Below, one piece after another: positions 35,848-45,477 of a DNA stretch of 64,000 nt; the first letter of the stretch is position 1, and each line of letters starts with the position of its first letter. The notes beneath the pieces were generated by a model. The model worked only from the letters and a program-made list of their open reading frames with translations, did not search any database and was not told the DNA's origin. The position numbers and the translations under genes are program-made. This DNA is from CAVVMA01 sp963788205 (GTDB taxonomy: Bacteria > Desulfobacterota > Binatia > Binatales > Binataceae), in assembly GCA_963788205.1 (NCBI GenBank), contig CAWBGG010000009.1, positions 620,001 to 684,000 on the forward strand, read 5' to 3'.

Positions 35848-36830
35848 TAGAACGATTCGATGTGATGGTTCTTGACCAGATCTTCGTCGAGGAACTGCTG
35901 GAAGTGCTCCTTGGCCTTAGCGTCGGTCAGCTTGTCCCGAATCTGTTCTTCAACCTGGGCGAAGGGCTTGGGCCCGGCCGTGTCATGCTCTTCAACCTTC
36001 AGGATATGAAATCCGTGGCTGGTTTTGACGACCTTGGTGATATCTCCGGGCTTGAGACCGCTCACCGCGGTCTTGATCTGATCCATCATTTCGTCGGGGG
36101 CGAAGTAGCCCAGCTCGCCGCCTTTGGATTTTGAGTCGTCGTCGGAAAATTGTTCCGCCAGCGTGCGAAAATCCTCGCCGCTGGTGGCTCGCTTGCGCAC
36201 TTGGTCGGCCTTGGCCCTGGCCGCGGCGAGGTCCGCGGGCGGCGCATTCGGCGATACCGCGATCAGAATCTGCGCGAGCCGGTAGCGCTCGCTCTGATTG
36301 GTAAATTCGGCCAGATGGGAATTGTAATAGGCCTTTACTTCCGGCTGCGAGACGGTGACCTTGGAGCGCACGTCGTGGTCGAGCATGACCATCTTTTCGA
36401 CTTCGAGCCGCGCGCGGTGGCGAAACTGTTCCCAGGTGGTACCCTCCCTGAGTAATTCCTCCTTGAACTGCTGCTCGGTCAGGTTGTTCTGCTCTCTCAT
36501 CCGCGCGATGAACTTGTCGACCTGCGATTCCTCTACCTCGCTTGCAAAGTTTTGGGTCTCCGATTCGAGCAGCTTGTTCTCGATAACGGCCTTGAGCGCC
36601 TTGCGGATCATATCGGGAGCGCGCGGGTCGGATTCGTCGGGAATCGGCATGCCGGCGGAGGCGCTGAAGGCCCTCACGTCGTGCATCGTGATCGGCTCGC
36701 CGTCCACGCTCGCGATCACGCGGTCGACGACCTGCTGGGCAAAAAGCGACGCGGCGCCCGGCGCAACCGCGATCGCGGCGAGCACGAGCACGGCCAGAAG
36801 CCTGACGCTATGGGTCCGAAGTTCCTTCAA
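35844..36830 (-). CDS. SurA-like periplasmic peptidyl-prolyl isomerase (parvulin)
   Basis: A 328-residue exported chaperone/isomerase. The signal peptide is VRLLAVLVLAAIAVAPGAASLFAQ; a SurA N-terminal helical domain follows (VDRVIASVDGEPITMHDVRAF, KLLESETQNFASEVEESQVD) and one parvulin domain (about 170-280: YRLAQILIAVSPNAP, SKGGELGYFAPDEM, TSHGFHILKVEEH). SurA of E. coli has two parvulin domains; this one has one, so it may be PpiC/PrsA-like instead. The expected role is outer-membrane protein folding in the periplasm. It lies between mfd (29-base gap upstream) and pdxA, an order that recalls the surA-pdxA linkage of enterobacteria. Confidence 0.88.
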   Translation of the reverse strand: MKELRTHSVRLLAVLVLAAIAVAPGAASLFAQQVVDRVIASVDGEPITMHDVRAFSASAGMPIPDESDPRAPDMIRKALKAVIENKLLESETQNFASEVEESQVDKFIARMREQNNLTEQQFKEELLREGTTWEQFRHRARLEVEKMVMLDHDVRSKVTVSQPEVKAYYNSHLAEFTNQSERYRLAQILIAVSPNAPPADLAAARAKADQVRKRATSGEDFRTLAEQFSDDDSKSKGGELGYFAPDEMMDQIKTAVSGLKPGDITKVVKTSHGFHILKVEEHDTAGPKPFAQVEEQIRDKLTDAKAKEHFQQFLDEDLVKNHHIESFY

Positions 36831-36859
36831 CGGTCTCTAATGAGACGTGACTCGAGAAA

Positions 36860-39800
36860 CTAATTGGCAAGCGGACCGGCGGGCCGCCCCGCCTGGATTT
36901 CCAACTTCTCACAGGCCGCCAACGCCTGCAACACGCCGTCGATCTGCGCGAAAGTCTGCTCGTACTCGCCGGGCTCGATCCGCGCCAGGACCTGGAAGGA
37001 GGGCGTGAGCCGGATCCGCTTGCGATTGGCGTCGGCCAGCCTGGCCAGCATCGCGGTGTCGACCGGCGCATCGGGATGGAACTTCACTTCGAGCTGGCTG
37101 CCCTTGACGATCGCGCTGATCAGCATCATTTCTTTCATGCGGCGGCGCAGATTCATCGCCGCCGACAGATTTTCGATCAGCGTCGGCAGCGGCCCGAAGC
37201 GATCGCGCATCTCCTCGCGCAATTCCTCCATCTCCTGATCCGACCCGGCGCGCGCGAAGCGCCGATAGAGTATCAGGCGCTCGTTTTCGTCCGGCACGAA
37301 GCTGTCGGGGATGTAAGCCGGGATTCCGAGCCGCAACTCGGGCTCGAAGTCGGGCCGCTGCGGCTCGCCGCGCAGCTCATGGATCGCCTGCTCCATCATC
37401 TCGGTGTAGAGCTCGAAGCCGACCTCGGAGATTTCGCCCGATTGCTCGTGGCCGAGCAGATTGCCGGCGCCGCGCAGCTCCAGGTCGCGCATCGCCAGCT
37501 TGAATCCGCCGCCCGACTCGCCCTCGACCAGCTCGCGCAGCGCGTCGATGCGCCGCTTGGCGTCGCGAGTGATGATGTGCTCGCCGGGGATCAGCAGGTA
37601 GACGTAGGCCTTCAGGCGCGAGCGCCCGACCCGGCCGCGCAACTGGTAGAGCTGCGCGAGACCAAAGTTGTCGGCGCGATTGATGAACATGGTGTTGGCG
37701 TTGGGGATGTCGAGGCCCGATTCGATAATCGTCGAGCAGAGCAGCACGTTGACTTTCTTGTCGATGAAGTCGCGCATCACTTTTTCGAGCTGTAGGCCCT
37801 TCATCTGGCCGTGCGCGACCGCGATTTTCGCCTCGGGCACCAGCGAGCGCAGATGGCGGGCCATGTACTCTATATTTTCGACCCGGTTGTGGACAAAAAA
37901 CACCTGCCCGCCGCGATTGAGCTCCCACAGAATCCGGTCGCGGATCAGGCCGTCTTCGAAATGCGCGACAAAGGTGCGGATCGCCTGCCGATCGGGCGGC
38001 GGCGTCTGAATTACCGACAGATCGCGGATTCCGATCATCGCCATGTTCAGGGTGCGCGGAATCGGCGTCGCAGTCAGCGTCAGCACGTCGACCAGCTTGC
38101 GCAGCCGTTTGACTTTCTCCTTGTCGGCGACGCCGAAGCGATGCTCCTCATCGATGATCAGCAGCCCCAGGTGTTTGAACTCTACGTCGCTCTGGAGCAG
38201 GCGATGGGTTCCCACCACGATATCGACCGTGCCGCGCGCGACCTCCGCCAGCACCGCCTTGTTGTCGCGCGGCAGGCGGAAGCGCGAGACCATCTCGACC
38301 CGCACCGGAAGGTCCTTGAAGCGCGCGCTGAAGGTGTTGAAATGCTGCTCGGCCAGAATCGTGGTCGGCACCAGCACCGCGACCTGCCGCCCGTCCATCA
38401 CGGCGATCAACGCGGCGCGCAAGGCGACTTCGGTCTTGCCGAAACCGGCGTCGCCGCAGATCAGACGATCCATCGGCTTGACCCGCGTCATGTCGCGGAT
38501 CACCTCGTCGATCGCGGCGAGCTGATCGGGCGTCTCCTCGAACTCGAAGCGATCGGCAAAGTCGTGATAGTCGGCGCCCGGATGCGGAAACGCATGGCCC
38601 TCCATCACTTCGCGCGCGGCATAGATTTCGAGCAATTCCGCCGCCATCGAGAGCACCGCCTGCCGCGTCCGTCGCTTGACCTTTTCCCAGGAGCCGCTGC
38701 CCAGCTTGTCGAGCGGGGGCGCAGCGCCGTTGCCGCCGATATAGCGCTGGGTCAGGTTGATGCGCTCGACCGGGACGTACATCCGCGCTTCGCCGGCATA
38801 CTCGAGGTCGAGAAAATCGCCTTCAACTTCCGCGACCTTCAGGTGCTTCAGCCCGCGATATTTCCCGATCCCGTGGTCGATATGCACCACGAAATCGCCG
38901 GACTTGAGCTCCTCCAGATTGAGCAGGACGCCCTTGGGCGAGGGGCGCGAACGGCGGCGCACGCGCGGCTCGCCGAAAATATCCTCCTCGCTGTAGAGAT
39001 AGAGCCCGTCGCGTTGCAGCACTACGCCGGCGGAGATCTCGCCTTCCAGAACGGCCTGCCGGTAGTCGGGCCAATCAAGGATCGCGGGAAAGCTTTTGCA
39101 TTCCAGATTCACGTCGATCTCGTAGGCTTCGAGATGGCGTCTGAGCCGCGCAGCCTGACTCGGCCCCTCAACGACCATCACGGCCCGGCCCTGGTCGCGT
39201 CGCACCGCCTTCAACTCGGCCGCCAGCGGCTCGAACGAAACCGGCTGGCGCTTCTCGCCCAGCGTCGCGCCGGCCAACTTCAGGCTCGGCTGCGACTTGA
39301 TCTCGATGGCGAGCGCATAGCCTTGGCGGGGCGGCGCGGCGGTGATCAGCGAACCGGTTTCGACCGCGATCATTGCCGAGAGTCCTTTCTCCAACTCCTC
39401 CGGGCTTAGGTAGAGTGCCTCGGGCGCGGGATGGAAGCTGGGCCGGGACTGCGCCGCGGCGGCCTCGTTGGCGACGCGCTCGGACAGCCGCTCCGCTTCG
39501 CCGAGGATGCGGCCCGGCTCGATCAGCCACGCGATCGCATCGGCAGAGAGATAGTCGAAGACCGCGTCGAGTGGCCGGTCGAACAGATACGGGGTAATCA
39601 GTTCCGCGCCCGGAAAGAGCAGGCCGTTTTCCAGCGCCTCGGCAATTTCGGCGACTTCCTTGCGGACCATCCCGATTTCCGCGCTCCGCAGCGCGACGCG
39701 CTCGCGGACCTTGTCGTCTTTCAGAATTACCGGCGGGACCAGACGCGCGCGGATGATGGTGCCTTCCGCAATCTCGACGGCCGAGCGCTGGCTGGCGGTG

Positions 39801-40477
39801 TCGAAGGTCCGAATCGAGGTGATGAGATCGTCTTCGAGCTCGATGCGCAACGGATCGCGATACAACGGCGAGAAGACATCGACGATGCCGCCGCGCACGC
39901 TGAAATCGCCCAGCTCCTCAACTTGCGGCACGCGTTGATAGCCCATCGCGGCCAGCGCCTCGACCAAGGCTTCGAGATCGACGCGATCCGCCGCCGCCAT
40001 CCTGATGATCGAATCGTCGAATGCGGCGCGCGGAATCGTCCGCGTCATCATCGCCTCGACCGAGGCGATCAGCAGCGGCGCCTTATGCCGGCGCATCGCG
40101 AACAGCGCCGCCATCTGGGCGGCCTGCGCGTCGGCCGGCGGCGACAGGTGTGCGAAAGGCTTCAGCTCCCAGGCCGGCAACAGATGGACCCGGCGCGAGG
40201 GAACGTCGGAGTCCAGAGATTCGCCCAGGAAAAAGGCCGCCTCGTGCGCGAGCGCCTCAGCTTCGGCGGCCAGCGGCGTCACGGCCAGGATCGGGCGATC
40301 GAGGCGGATCGCCGCCTCGCGAAGCATCAACGCTCCCGCGGCTCCCTTGAGGCCCATCAAGGGGAAGCGCCGCTCAGTGTTCGCGCGCAGGCGAGCTTCG
40401 AGTTCGCTCGCGGCTTCTTTGAGACTCCGTTCCACGTAACTACACAAGCGCCCACGCAGGCAACCTGCGGGACGCAA
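36860..40477 (-). CDS. mfd: Transcription-repair coupling factor Mfd
   Basis: A protein of about 1200 residues that removes stalled RNA polymerase and recruits UvrA. Visible domains in order: UvrB-like N-terminal part (LLPAWELKPFAHLSPPADA), a RID/CarD-like polymerase-interacting domain (KSGDFVVHIDHGIGKYRGL), RecG-type helicase with Walker A GDAGFGKTE, DEEHRFGV box and TATPIPRTLNMA, motif VI QLRGRVGRS, and the TRCF C-terminal domain. The TTG at 40477 is the longest start; a GTG at 40435 (VERSLKEAASELE) would also give a good N-terminus, so the start is uncertain. Same strand as surA-like, pdxA and uvrA. Confidence 0.96.
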   Translation of the reverse strand: MRPAGCLRGRLCSYVERSLKEAASELEARLRANTERRFPLMGLKGAAGALMLREAAIRLDRPILAVTPLAAEAEALAHEAAFFLGESLDSDVPSRRVHLLPAWELKPFAHLSPPADAQAAQMAALFAMRRHKAPLLIASVEAMMTRTIPRAAFDDSIIRMAAADRVDLEALVEALAAMGYQRVPQVEELGDFSVRGGIVDVFSPLYRDPLRIELEDDLITSIRTFDTASQRSAVEIAEGTIIRARLVPPVILKDDKVRERVALRSAEIGMVRKEVAEIAEALENGLLFPGAELITPYLFDRPLDAVFDYLSADAIAWLIEPGRILGEAERLSERVANEAAAAQSRPSFHPAPEALYLSPEELEKGLSAMIAVETGSLITAAPPRQGYALAIEIKSQPSLKLAGATLGEKRQPVSFEPLAAELKAVRRDQGRAVMVVEGPSQAARLRRHLEAYEIDVNLECKSFPAILDWPDYRQAVLEGEISAGVVLQRDGLYLYSEEDIFGEPRVRRRSRPSPKGVLLNLEELKSGDFVVHIDHGIGKYRGLKHLKVAEVEGDFLDLEYAGEARMYVPVERINLTQRYIGGNGAAPPLDKLGSGSWEKVKRRTRQAVLSMAAELLEIYAAREVMEGHAFPHPGADYHDFADRFEFEETPDQLAAIDEVIRDMTRVKPMDRLICGDAGFGKTEVALRAALIAVMDGRQVAVLVPTTILAEQHFNTFSARFKDLPVRVEMVSRFRLPRDNKAVLAEVARGTVDIVVGTHRLLQSDVEFKHLGLLIIDEEHRFGVADKEKVKRLRKLVDVLTLTATPIPRTLNMAMIGIRDLSVIQTPPPDRQAIRTFVAHFEDGLIRDRILWELNRGGQVFFVHNRVENIEYMARHLRSLVPEAKIAVAHGQMKGLQLEKVMRDFIDKKVNVLLCSTIIESGLDIPNANTMFINRADNFGLAQLYQLRGRVGRSRLKAYVYLLIPGEHIITRDAKRRIDALRELVEGESGGGFKLAMRDLELRGAGNLLGHEQSGEISEVGFELYTEMMEQAIHELRGEPQRPDFEPELRLGIPAYIPDSFVPDENERLILYRRFARAGSDQEMEELREEMRDRFGPLPTLIENLSAAMNLRRRMKEMMLISAIVKGSQLEVKFHPDAPVDTAMLARLADANRKRIRLTPSFQVLARIEPGEYEQTFAQIDGVLQALAACEKLEIQAGRPAGPLAN

Positions 40478-40589
40478 TACCCGGCGAAATCGAAGCGCGC
40501 CGCGAGCGATTACACTCCAGCGCGCCCGGTCATCCGGTCACGTCAATGATAGCAGAGAACGAGCGAAGGAATGCGCGGGGCGAGCGATT

Positions 40590-41432
40590 TCAGTATGCGT
40601 ATTGCTCGGCGTCCGTCGAGTGGCCGGCGCCGGACCCGGCCTCGGCCATGGTCTCACCCGGCTCGCCGACCTTGACCGCGATCTTCATGGTCTTGTGATT
40701 GCCGCCGGGGAGCGGCCGAATCACGGTGAGATACATCGTGTCACCGGGCTTGAGCTTGGCGAGCTCGTCTTCGAGATCGAGTTGGCTGCGGATGCGATGG
40801 TCATCGACCGCGACGATCAGATCACCGTCGGTGCCGAGTTGTCCCGCGCGCGCGAGCAGCGGCATCACCGCCAATTCCAGCGGCCCGAGCAACGCACCGG
40901 CGGTCACCGCCGCAGCGCCCACCGCGCTGATGCTCTTGCGTCCGTTCAATCCCGAGCGCCAAGCCGGGCTGTTGGGATCGACATTGAGAATCTCCAACCC
41001 GTGTTCTTCCGCTCCGAGGTAACATTTGAGCGTGTACTGCACCGATACGCCGAGGTACGGGAGCTTGCGATGCTTCCCGGACTGGTCCGAATCATTTTCG
41101 CCGGGGTTGAAATTCCGATCCAGCGAGGCGGTGTCCTGGCGCGGCGCGTACTCCTTGTCCGAGGGCAACTCCTGCACGCCGTTATCGGGCGAGGGCACCG
41201 CTCTTTGCGGCGCGATCTCGAGCGTGCGATCGTCTTCGTGCTGTCCCTGGATGTTGGCCGACGGCGGCGCTTCGCCCGGCTGGGCGGCAAATGACGGGCT
41301 ATCCGAATTGTCCGACGATTGAGCGCGTGCGCTGCCGCTGCTGACGGCTACGACCGCAAGCATGGCGCAGGTGGCGGCTAATCCGGTAAATCTCTTGCTT
41401 GAGATCGTGATCGATAATGAAGCGTGACGCAC
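40590..41432 (-). CDS. Exported PDZ-like protein with internal hydrophobic insertion
   Basis: A 280-residue protein with a signal peptide (FTGLAATCAMLAVVAVSSGSARA, likely cleaved after ARA) and a polar, disordered stretch to about 120. The PDZ-like module then starts at LPYLGVSVQYTL and HGLEILNVDPNSPAWRSGL; its second half (GDLIVAVDDHRIRSQLDLEDELAKL, split: GDLIVAVDDHRI, RSQLDLEDELAKL) follows a 30-residue Ala/Leu-rich insertion (SAVGAAAVTAGALLGP, LELAVMPLLARA). No protease domain is present. The insertion may be a membrane hairpin or an expanded loop. It probably acts in the periplasm as a scaffold or regulator; no partner is identifiable. Confidence 0.72.
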   Translation of the reverse strand: MRHASLSITISSKRFTGLAATCAMLAVVAVSSGSARAQSSDNSDSPSFAAQPGEAPPSANIQGQHEDDRTLEIAPQRAVPSPDNGVQELPSDKEYAPRQDTASLDRNFNPGENDSDQSGKHRKLPYLGVSVQYTLKCYLGAEEHGLEILNVDPNSPAWRSGLNGRKSISAVGAAAVTAGALLGPLELAVMPLLARAGQLGTDGDLIVAVDDHRIRSQLDLEDELAKLKPGDTMYLTVIRPLPGGNHKTMKIAVKVGEPGETMAEAGSGAGHSTDAEQYAY

Positions 41433-41509
41433 ATTCCGACCCGTGAGTTGATGATAGACCGGCTGCCAAGGACTGGCAAGGACGAAACCGTGCGAAGGCT
41501 AAATACGTA

Positions 41510-42517
41510 ATGAAGATCACCTGCGCAGCAGCGCTTACCCCGGCCCAACGCCGGTTGATTGAGGCCAGCTCTCTGGGCGCCGAGGTCCGCGACCAGTTTT
41601 GCCGCTCGGCCGACGAGACCGCGGTGCTGATGCGCGGCGGATGCGACGTGCTGCTGGGCTTTCGGATTCCCGAGCGCCCGCGAGCCATCGCGCCTGAGCT
41701 GAAGTGGATTCAATTGCTCAGCGCGGGCGCCGATCGCGCGCTCGCGGCGGGGCTGAAGGATGACTCAATCAAGGTGACCACCGCCAGTGGCATCCATGCC
41801 ACTCCGATCGGGGAGTACATCATCGCCTCGATGCTCGCGTATTCGCGCCGCTTGCACATCGCGATTCGCGCCCAACTCAAGCACCAATGGATTCGGCAGG
41901 GCGCGTTCGCCGCGACCTTGGACGAGTTGCGCGGAAAAACCCTGGGCGTAGTCGGCTACGGATCGATCGGGCGCGAGGCAGCTCGAATCGCGCAGGCGCT
42001 CGGGATGAGCGTGCTGGCGCTGAAACGCGAACCGGACCGGCACGCCGATCCCGGATGGGTTCCCAAGGGACTGGGCGATCCTGAGGGGCGTATCCCGGAG
42101 CGCTTCTTCGGCCCCGGCGAGAGGCTGGAGATGCTGGCCGCCTGCGACTACGTGGTGGTCACGTTGCCGCTCACGCCGCATACCCGCGGCTTCATCGGTG
42201 CGCGCGAGCTCGCCGCGATGAAGCCGGAGGCCTACATCGTCAACATCGGGCGCGGCGCGGTAATCGATCAGGCGGCGCTGATCGAGGCGCTCGGGGCCAA
42301 ACGGATCGGCGGCGCCGGACTGGACGTCTTTGAACGTGAGCCGCTGGAGCCCGAAAGCCCGCTGTGGGAGATGGAGAACACAATCCTGACGCCGCACATT
42401 TCAGGCGCGAATCACGGCTACATGGACAAGGCCTGCGAATTATTCGCGGAAAACCTGCGCCGCTTCAACGCCGGCACCCCGCTGCTGAACCTGCTCGATC
42501 CTGGGTTGGGGTATTGA
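41510..42517 (+). CDS. D-2-hydroxyacid dehydrogenase (NAD(P)-dependent)
   Basis: A 335-residue D-isomer-specific 2-hydroxyacid dehydrogenase. The NAD-binding motif GxGxxG is GYGSIG in GKTLGVVGYGSIGREAA. The catalytic Arg is in VNIGRGAVID, the Glu in FEREPLEPESPLW and the His in LTPHISGANHG. GIHATPIGEYI is the conserved helix before the Rossmann domain. Likely substrates are glyoxylate, hydroxypyruvate or branched 2-oxoacids. It is divergent from the PDZ-like gene and 58 bases ahead of a DUF1329 gene. The phospho-sugar-specific SerA architecture (ACT domain) is absent. Confidence 0.9.
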   Translation: MKITCAAALTPAQRRLIEASSLGAEVRDQFCRSADETAVLMRGGCDVLLGFRIPERPRAIAPELKWIQLLSAGADRALAAGLKDDSIKVTTASGIHATPIGEYIIASMLAYSRRLHIAIRAQLKHQWIRQGAFAATLDELRGKTLGVVGYGSIGREAARIAQALGMSVLALKREPDRHADPGWVPKGLGDPEGRIPERFFGPGERLEMLAACDYVVVTLPLTPHTRGFIGARELAAMKPEAYIVNIGRGAVIDQAALIEALGAKRIGGAGLDVFEREPLEPESPLWEMENTILTPHISGANHGYMDKACELFAENLRRFNAGTPLLNLLDPGLGY

Positions 42518-42575
42518 ATTCAGAATAGATGCAAACCGCCGGAAGCACCGGCCGGCCTGCCGTCCAGGAGCCTCG

Positions 42576-43874
42576 ATGAAAATCGTCCGCGAAATACTAC
42601 TCACAATATCCGCCGCGCTGATCGCCCTATCGGCGACGCCGGGTTGGTGCGCGGTAGTGCCGGGCGATGAGATCACGCCCCGGAACGCCGACAAGGTCGC
42701 AGACCTGTTGAGCCCAGGCAACCTGATCCTCGTCAAGCAAGGGATGCGCATGAAGATCGTGGCGCCGGGACGGCTGGATTGGCCCCCGCCCTACAAGGCC
42801 GCCACGGAGAAGTACTCACCGCAGGTCTCGCTCACCGCCGATGGCGAGTTGCGCAACTATGTCGCCGGGCAGCCATTTCCGTTGCTCGACTCCAACGACC
42901 CTCAGCTCGCCATCAAGGTGATGTGGAATTTCAGCTTCAGCCCGCTCTACACGGATGACGTGGATGTTCGCGACGTTGAAATCGCGAGCTACTCGCCCGG
43001 TACTCATGCCGCCGAGCCGATTGCGCAATTCGGTATCGGACACGTCGCGCTGTACAACAATATCGGACGGGTCGAGGTCGCGCCGATGCCGACCGATCCC
43101 GAGGCGGCTACTGGAATCCGCTATCGGTTCGCCGCCTATCCCTTTCTCGAGCCGGCGGAAATTCGCGGCTTCGGCTTCGTGCGCTATCGCGAGAGCGATC
43201 CCCATACCGAGGACAACTCCTGGTTCTACAATCCGTATTCGCGCCGCACGCGGCGAGTCGGATACGACGTGCTCTCCGACGCATTTGGCCAGATCGGCGG
43301 AGGCTCGACTGCCGCCAACAACGTCGATCCCGATTCCTACTACGGCTTCGCGGCGAAGATTGAGGACAATACCTACAAGCTGCTCGGCGAAAAGTCGATG
43401 CTCGCCAGCGTGCACGCGGAGCACTCGCCGGCCACGCCGTGCAAGTTCGACGGCAACCGCACGATCTGCCCCGAAGACTGGGAAATGCGCCACCTGTTCG
43501 TGATCGAGGCAGACGCCAAGAACAATTCGTACTTCTTCGGTGTCGCCATCCCCAAGCGGATTCTGTATATCGACAGCGAAGCGTGGTGCATCACCGCTTC
43601 CGACCAGTACGACCGCAGCGGCCAGCTATGGAAGACGATCGCGAGCTTCTTTGCGTATCGGGATCGTCCAACGCCGGATGCGCGCGTGGCCATTTATCCA
43701 TTCAAGCGGATGTTCCAAGTCGCGATGGTCGATGAGAACGTGCAAAACGGATTCTCGAGCGTGGTCTACACGCCGGCGCGCGCGAGCCAGGATCGCGATT
43801 GCTGGTATATCAACATGGGCGCCGTGGGCAAGGGGTTCTTCGAACCCAGCTCGATGCAGCACGCCGGGCATTGA
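42576..43874 (+). CDS. Exported DUF1329 protein
   Basis: A 432-residue protein with a signal peptide (EILLTISAALIALSATPGWCA, cut after WCA) and DUF1329 features: LNPGxL-type SPGNLILVKQGMRMKIV near the start, NSWFYNPYSRRTRRVGYDVLSD in the middle, EDWEMRHLFVIEAD and KRILYIDSEAWCI later. The family has a LolA/LolB-like beta fold and is found beside outer-membrane DUF1302 proteins and RND/MMPL exporters in lipid- or sterol-handling bacteria; no such partner is seen here. Two Cys (CKFDGNRTIC) may form a disulfide. A periplasmic lipid-carrier role is plausible but unproven. Confidence 0.85.
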   Translation: MKIVREILLTISAALIALSATPGWCAVVPGDEITPRNADKVADLLSPGNLILVKQGMRMKIVAPGRLDWPPPYKAATEKYSPQVSLTADGELRNYVAGQPFPLLDSNDPQLAIKVMWNFSFSPLYTDDVDVRDVEIASYSPGTHAAEPIAQFGIGHVALYNNIGRVEVAPMPTDPEAATGIRYRFAAYPFLEPAEIRGFGFVRYRESDPHTEDNSWFYNPYSRRTRRVGYDVLSDAFGQIGGGSTAANNVDPDSYYGFAAKIEDNTYKLLGEKSMLASVHAEHSPATPCKFDGNRTICPEDWEMRHLFVIEADAKNNSYFFGVAIPKRILYIDSEAWCITASDQYDRSGQLWKTIASFFAYRDRPTPDARVAIYPFKRMFQVAMVDENVQNGFSSVVYTPARASQDRDCWYINMGAVGKGFFEPSSMQHAGH

Positions 43875-44003
43875 CTCGCCGGAGCCCCCAAAGCGAGCTG
43901 CATCGATGCGTTCCTGGGACCCGCTTGATCCGGTCGCCCTCAAACCCGCCGGCGACATCACGGCCGCGTTCATTCGGGTTGAATAGTTCCGTCAACCGTG
44001 CGG

Positions 44004-45470
44004 CTACTGGACCCGCTCCTGGAGCGCGGCCAGTAGCCGGCGTGGGAGATTGTCGAAGGGGCCGTTCGACATGAACAGGGCGACATCGCCGGGGCGTAAC
44101 TGTGCGAGCATCAGCTCCAGAATCTGCGCGTTCGATTCGCAGGCGACCGCGGCTGGACCGCGCGCGCTGATCGCGCGCGCCAGCGCCGCGGTCTGAAGGC
44201 GCTCGCTTCCGGGAATCGGATCATTTGGCTTGAAGTAGACCGGACCCAGGTAGACGCGCGCCGCGCGATCGAACGCCCGCTCGAACTCGGCCTGGAAGAC
44301 GATGCGCCGGCTGGTGTTTGAGCGCGGCTCGAACGCCGCGAGAATCCGCCGGCCTGCAAAGCGCTCCGCGATAGCTTCGAGTGTGGCGCCGATCGCGGTC
44401 GGATGATGAGCGAAATCGTCTACTATCGTGATCCTGCACGCTTCGCCCACAATCTCCTGCCGGCGCGCGACGCCGCTGAACGTCGCGAAGCCCTTAACAA
44501 TGTCACCGGCCGCGACTCCCATTTCGCTGAGCAGCGCGAAGACTCCGAGCGCATTCGCCACGTTCATCCGGCCGCCGATCGGCAACCGCACGTTCTCGAC
44601 GATACGGCGGCCCTCGCGTGCGATCGCAAATCGCGCTCCGGCCGAATCGACGGCGATATCCACCGCACGAAAGTCGCCGGCGCGCAGGCCGAATGTGATC
44701 CTGCGCGCCCCGGACGCGGCGGCGGTCTCCGTCGCCGCAGGCGAATCGGCGCATACGGCGAGCACGCGATCGCGATCGAGCTGATCGGCAAGTCTCCGAA
44801 ACGACGATTTCACGTGGTCGAGATCGCGATAGATGTCGGCGTGATCGAATTCCACCGAAGTCACGATCGCGCCGTTGGGGCGGTAGTGCAGGAACTTGGG
44901 GCCCTTGTCGAAGAAGGCGGTGTCGTACTCGTCGCCCTCGATAACGAAGTCGCCGCCCGCTCCGAGGCGGTAGTTGGAGTTGAAATCGAGCGCCATCCCG
45001 CCGACCAGCATCGAGGGGTCGCGCCCGGCGCCGGCGAGCACATGCGCCATCATCGCGGTCGAGGTCGTCTTGCCGTGCGTGCCGGCGACCATCAGGACGC
45101 GCCGCTCGCGCAGAAAGAAATGCCATAACGCTTCAGGCATCGACAGGTACGGAATCGTACTCGCGAGCAGGGCCTGCGCTTCGGGATTCGGGCGCGAAAT
45201 CACGTTGCCGACCACCACGAGGTCGGGCGCCGGCGACAGGTTATGCGGTCCGAAGCCGAGCGTTACCTCGACGCGCGAGCGCCGCAGCAGCGACGCGGTG
45301 GGCTCGTACAACTGATCGTCCGACCCGGTGACGCGAAAGCCACCCTCGGCGAGCATCCCGGCCAGCGCGGCCATCGCGGTGCCGGCCACGCCAATCAGAT
45401 GCACGTGATGAATGGCCGCGGGCACGGCGGCCAGGCGCGCGGCGGAATCGGGCGAACCCTCTGTTGGCAT
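44004..45470 (-). CDS. mpl: UDP-N-acetylmuramate:L-alanyl-gamma-D-glutamyl-meso-diaminopimelate ligase Mpl
   Basis: A 488-residue Mur-ligase-family enzyme that reattaches recycled murein tripeptide to UDP-MurNAc. The UDP-binding N-terminus is HLIGVAGTAMAALAGML, the ATP P-loop GTHGKTTS (130-137), and EFDHADIYRDLDHVK is typical of Mpl rather than MurC. The C-terminal domain (FAHHPTAI, FEPRSNTSRR) is the Mpl form. It implies a diderm that recycles meso-DAP peptidoglycan. It is 7 bases downstream of the copper ATPase, in line with a serine hydrolase and LD-carboxypeptidase, the latter also a murein recycling enzyme. Confidence 0.92.
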   Translation of the reverse strand: MPTEGSPDSAARLAAVPAAIHHVHLIGVAGTAMAALAGMLAEGGFRVTGSDDQLYEPTASLLRRSRVEVTLGFGPHNLSPAPDLVVVGNVISRPNPEAQALLASTIPYLSMPEALWHFFLRERRVLMVAGTHGKTTSTAMMAHVLAGAGRDPSMLVGGMALDFNSNYRLGAGGDFVIEGDEYDTAFFDKGPKFLHYRPNGAIVTSVEFDHADIYRDLDHVKSSFRRLADQLDRDRVLAVCADSPAATETAAASGARRITFGLRAGDFRAVDIAVDSAGARFAIAREGRRIVENVRLPIGGRMNVANALGVFALLSEMGVAAGDIVKGFATFSGVARRQEIVGEACRITIVDDFAHHPTAIGATLEAIAERFAGRRILAAFEPRSNTSRRIVFQAEFERAFDRAARVYLGPVYFKPNDPIPGSERLQTAALARAISARGPAAVACESNAQILELMLAQLRPGDVALFMSNGPFDNLPRRLLAALQERVQ

Positions 45471-45477
45471 CGCGGGA

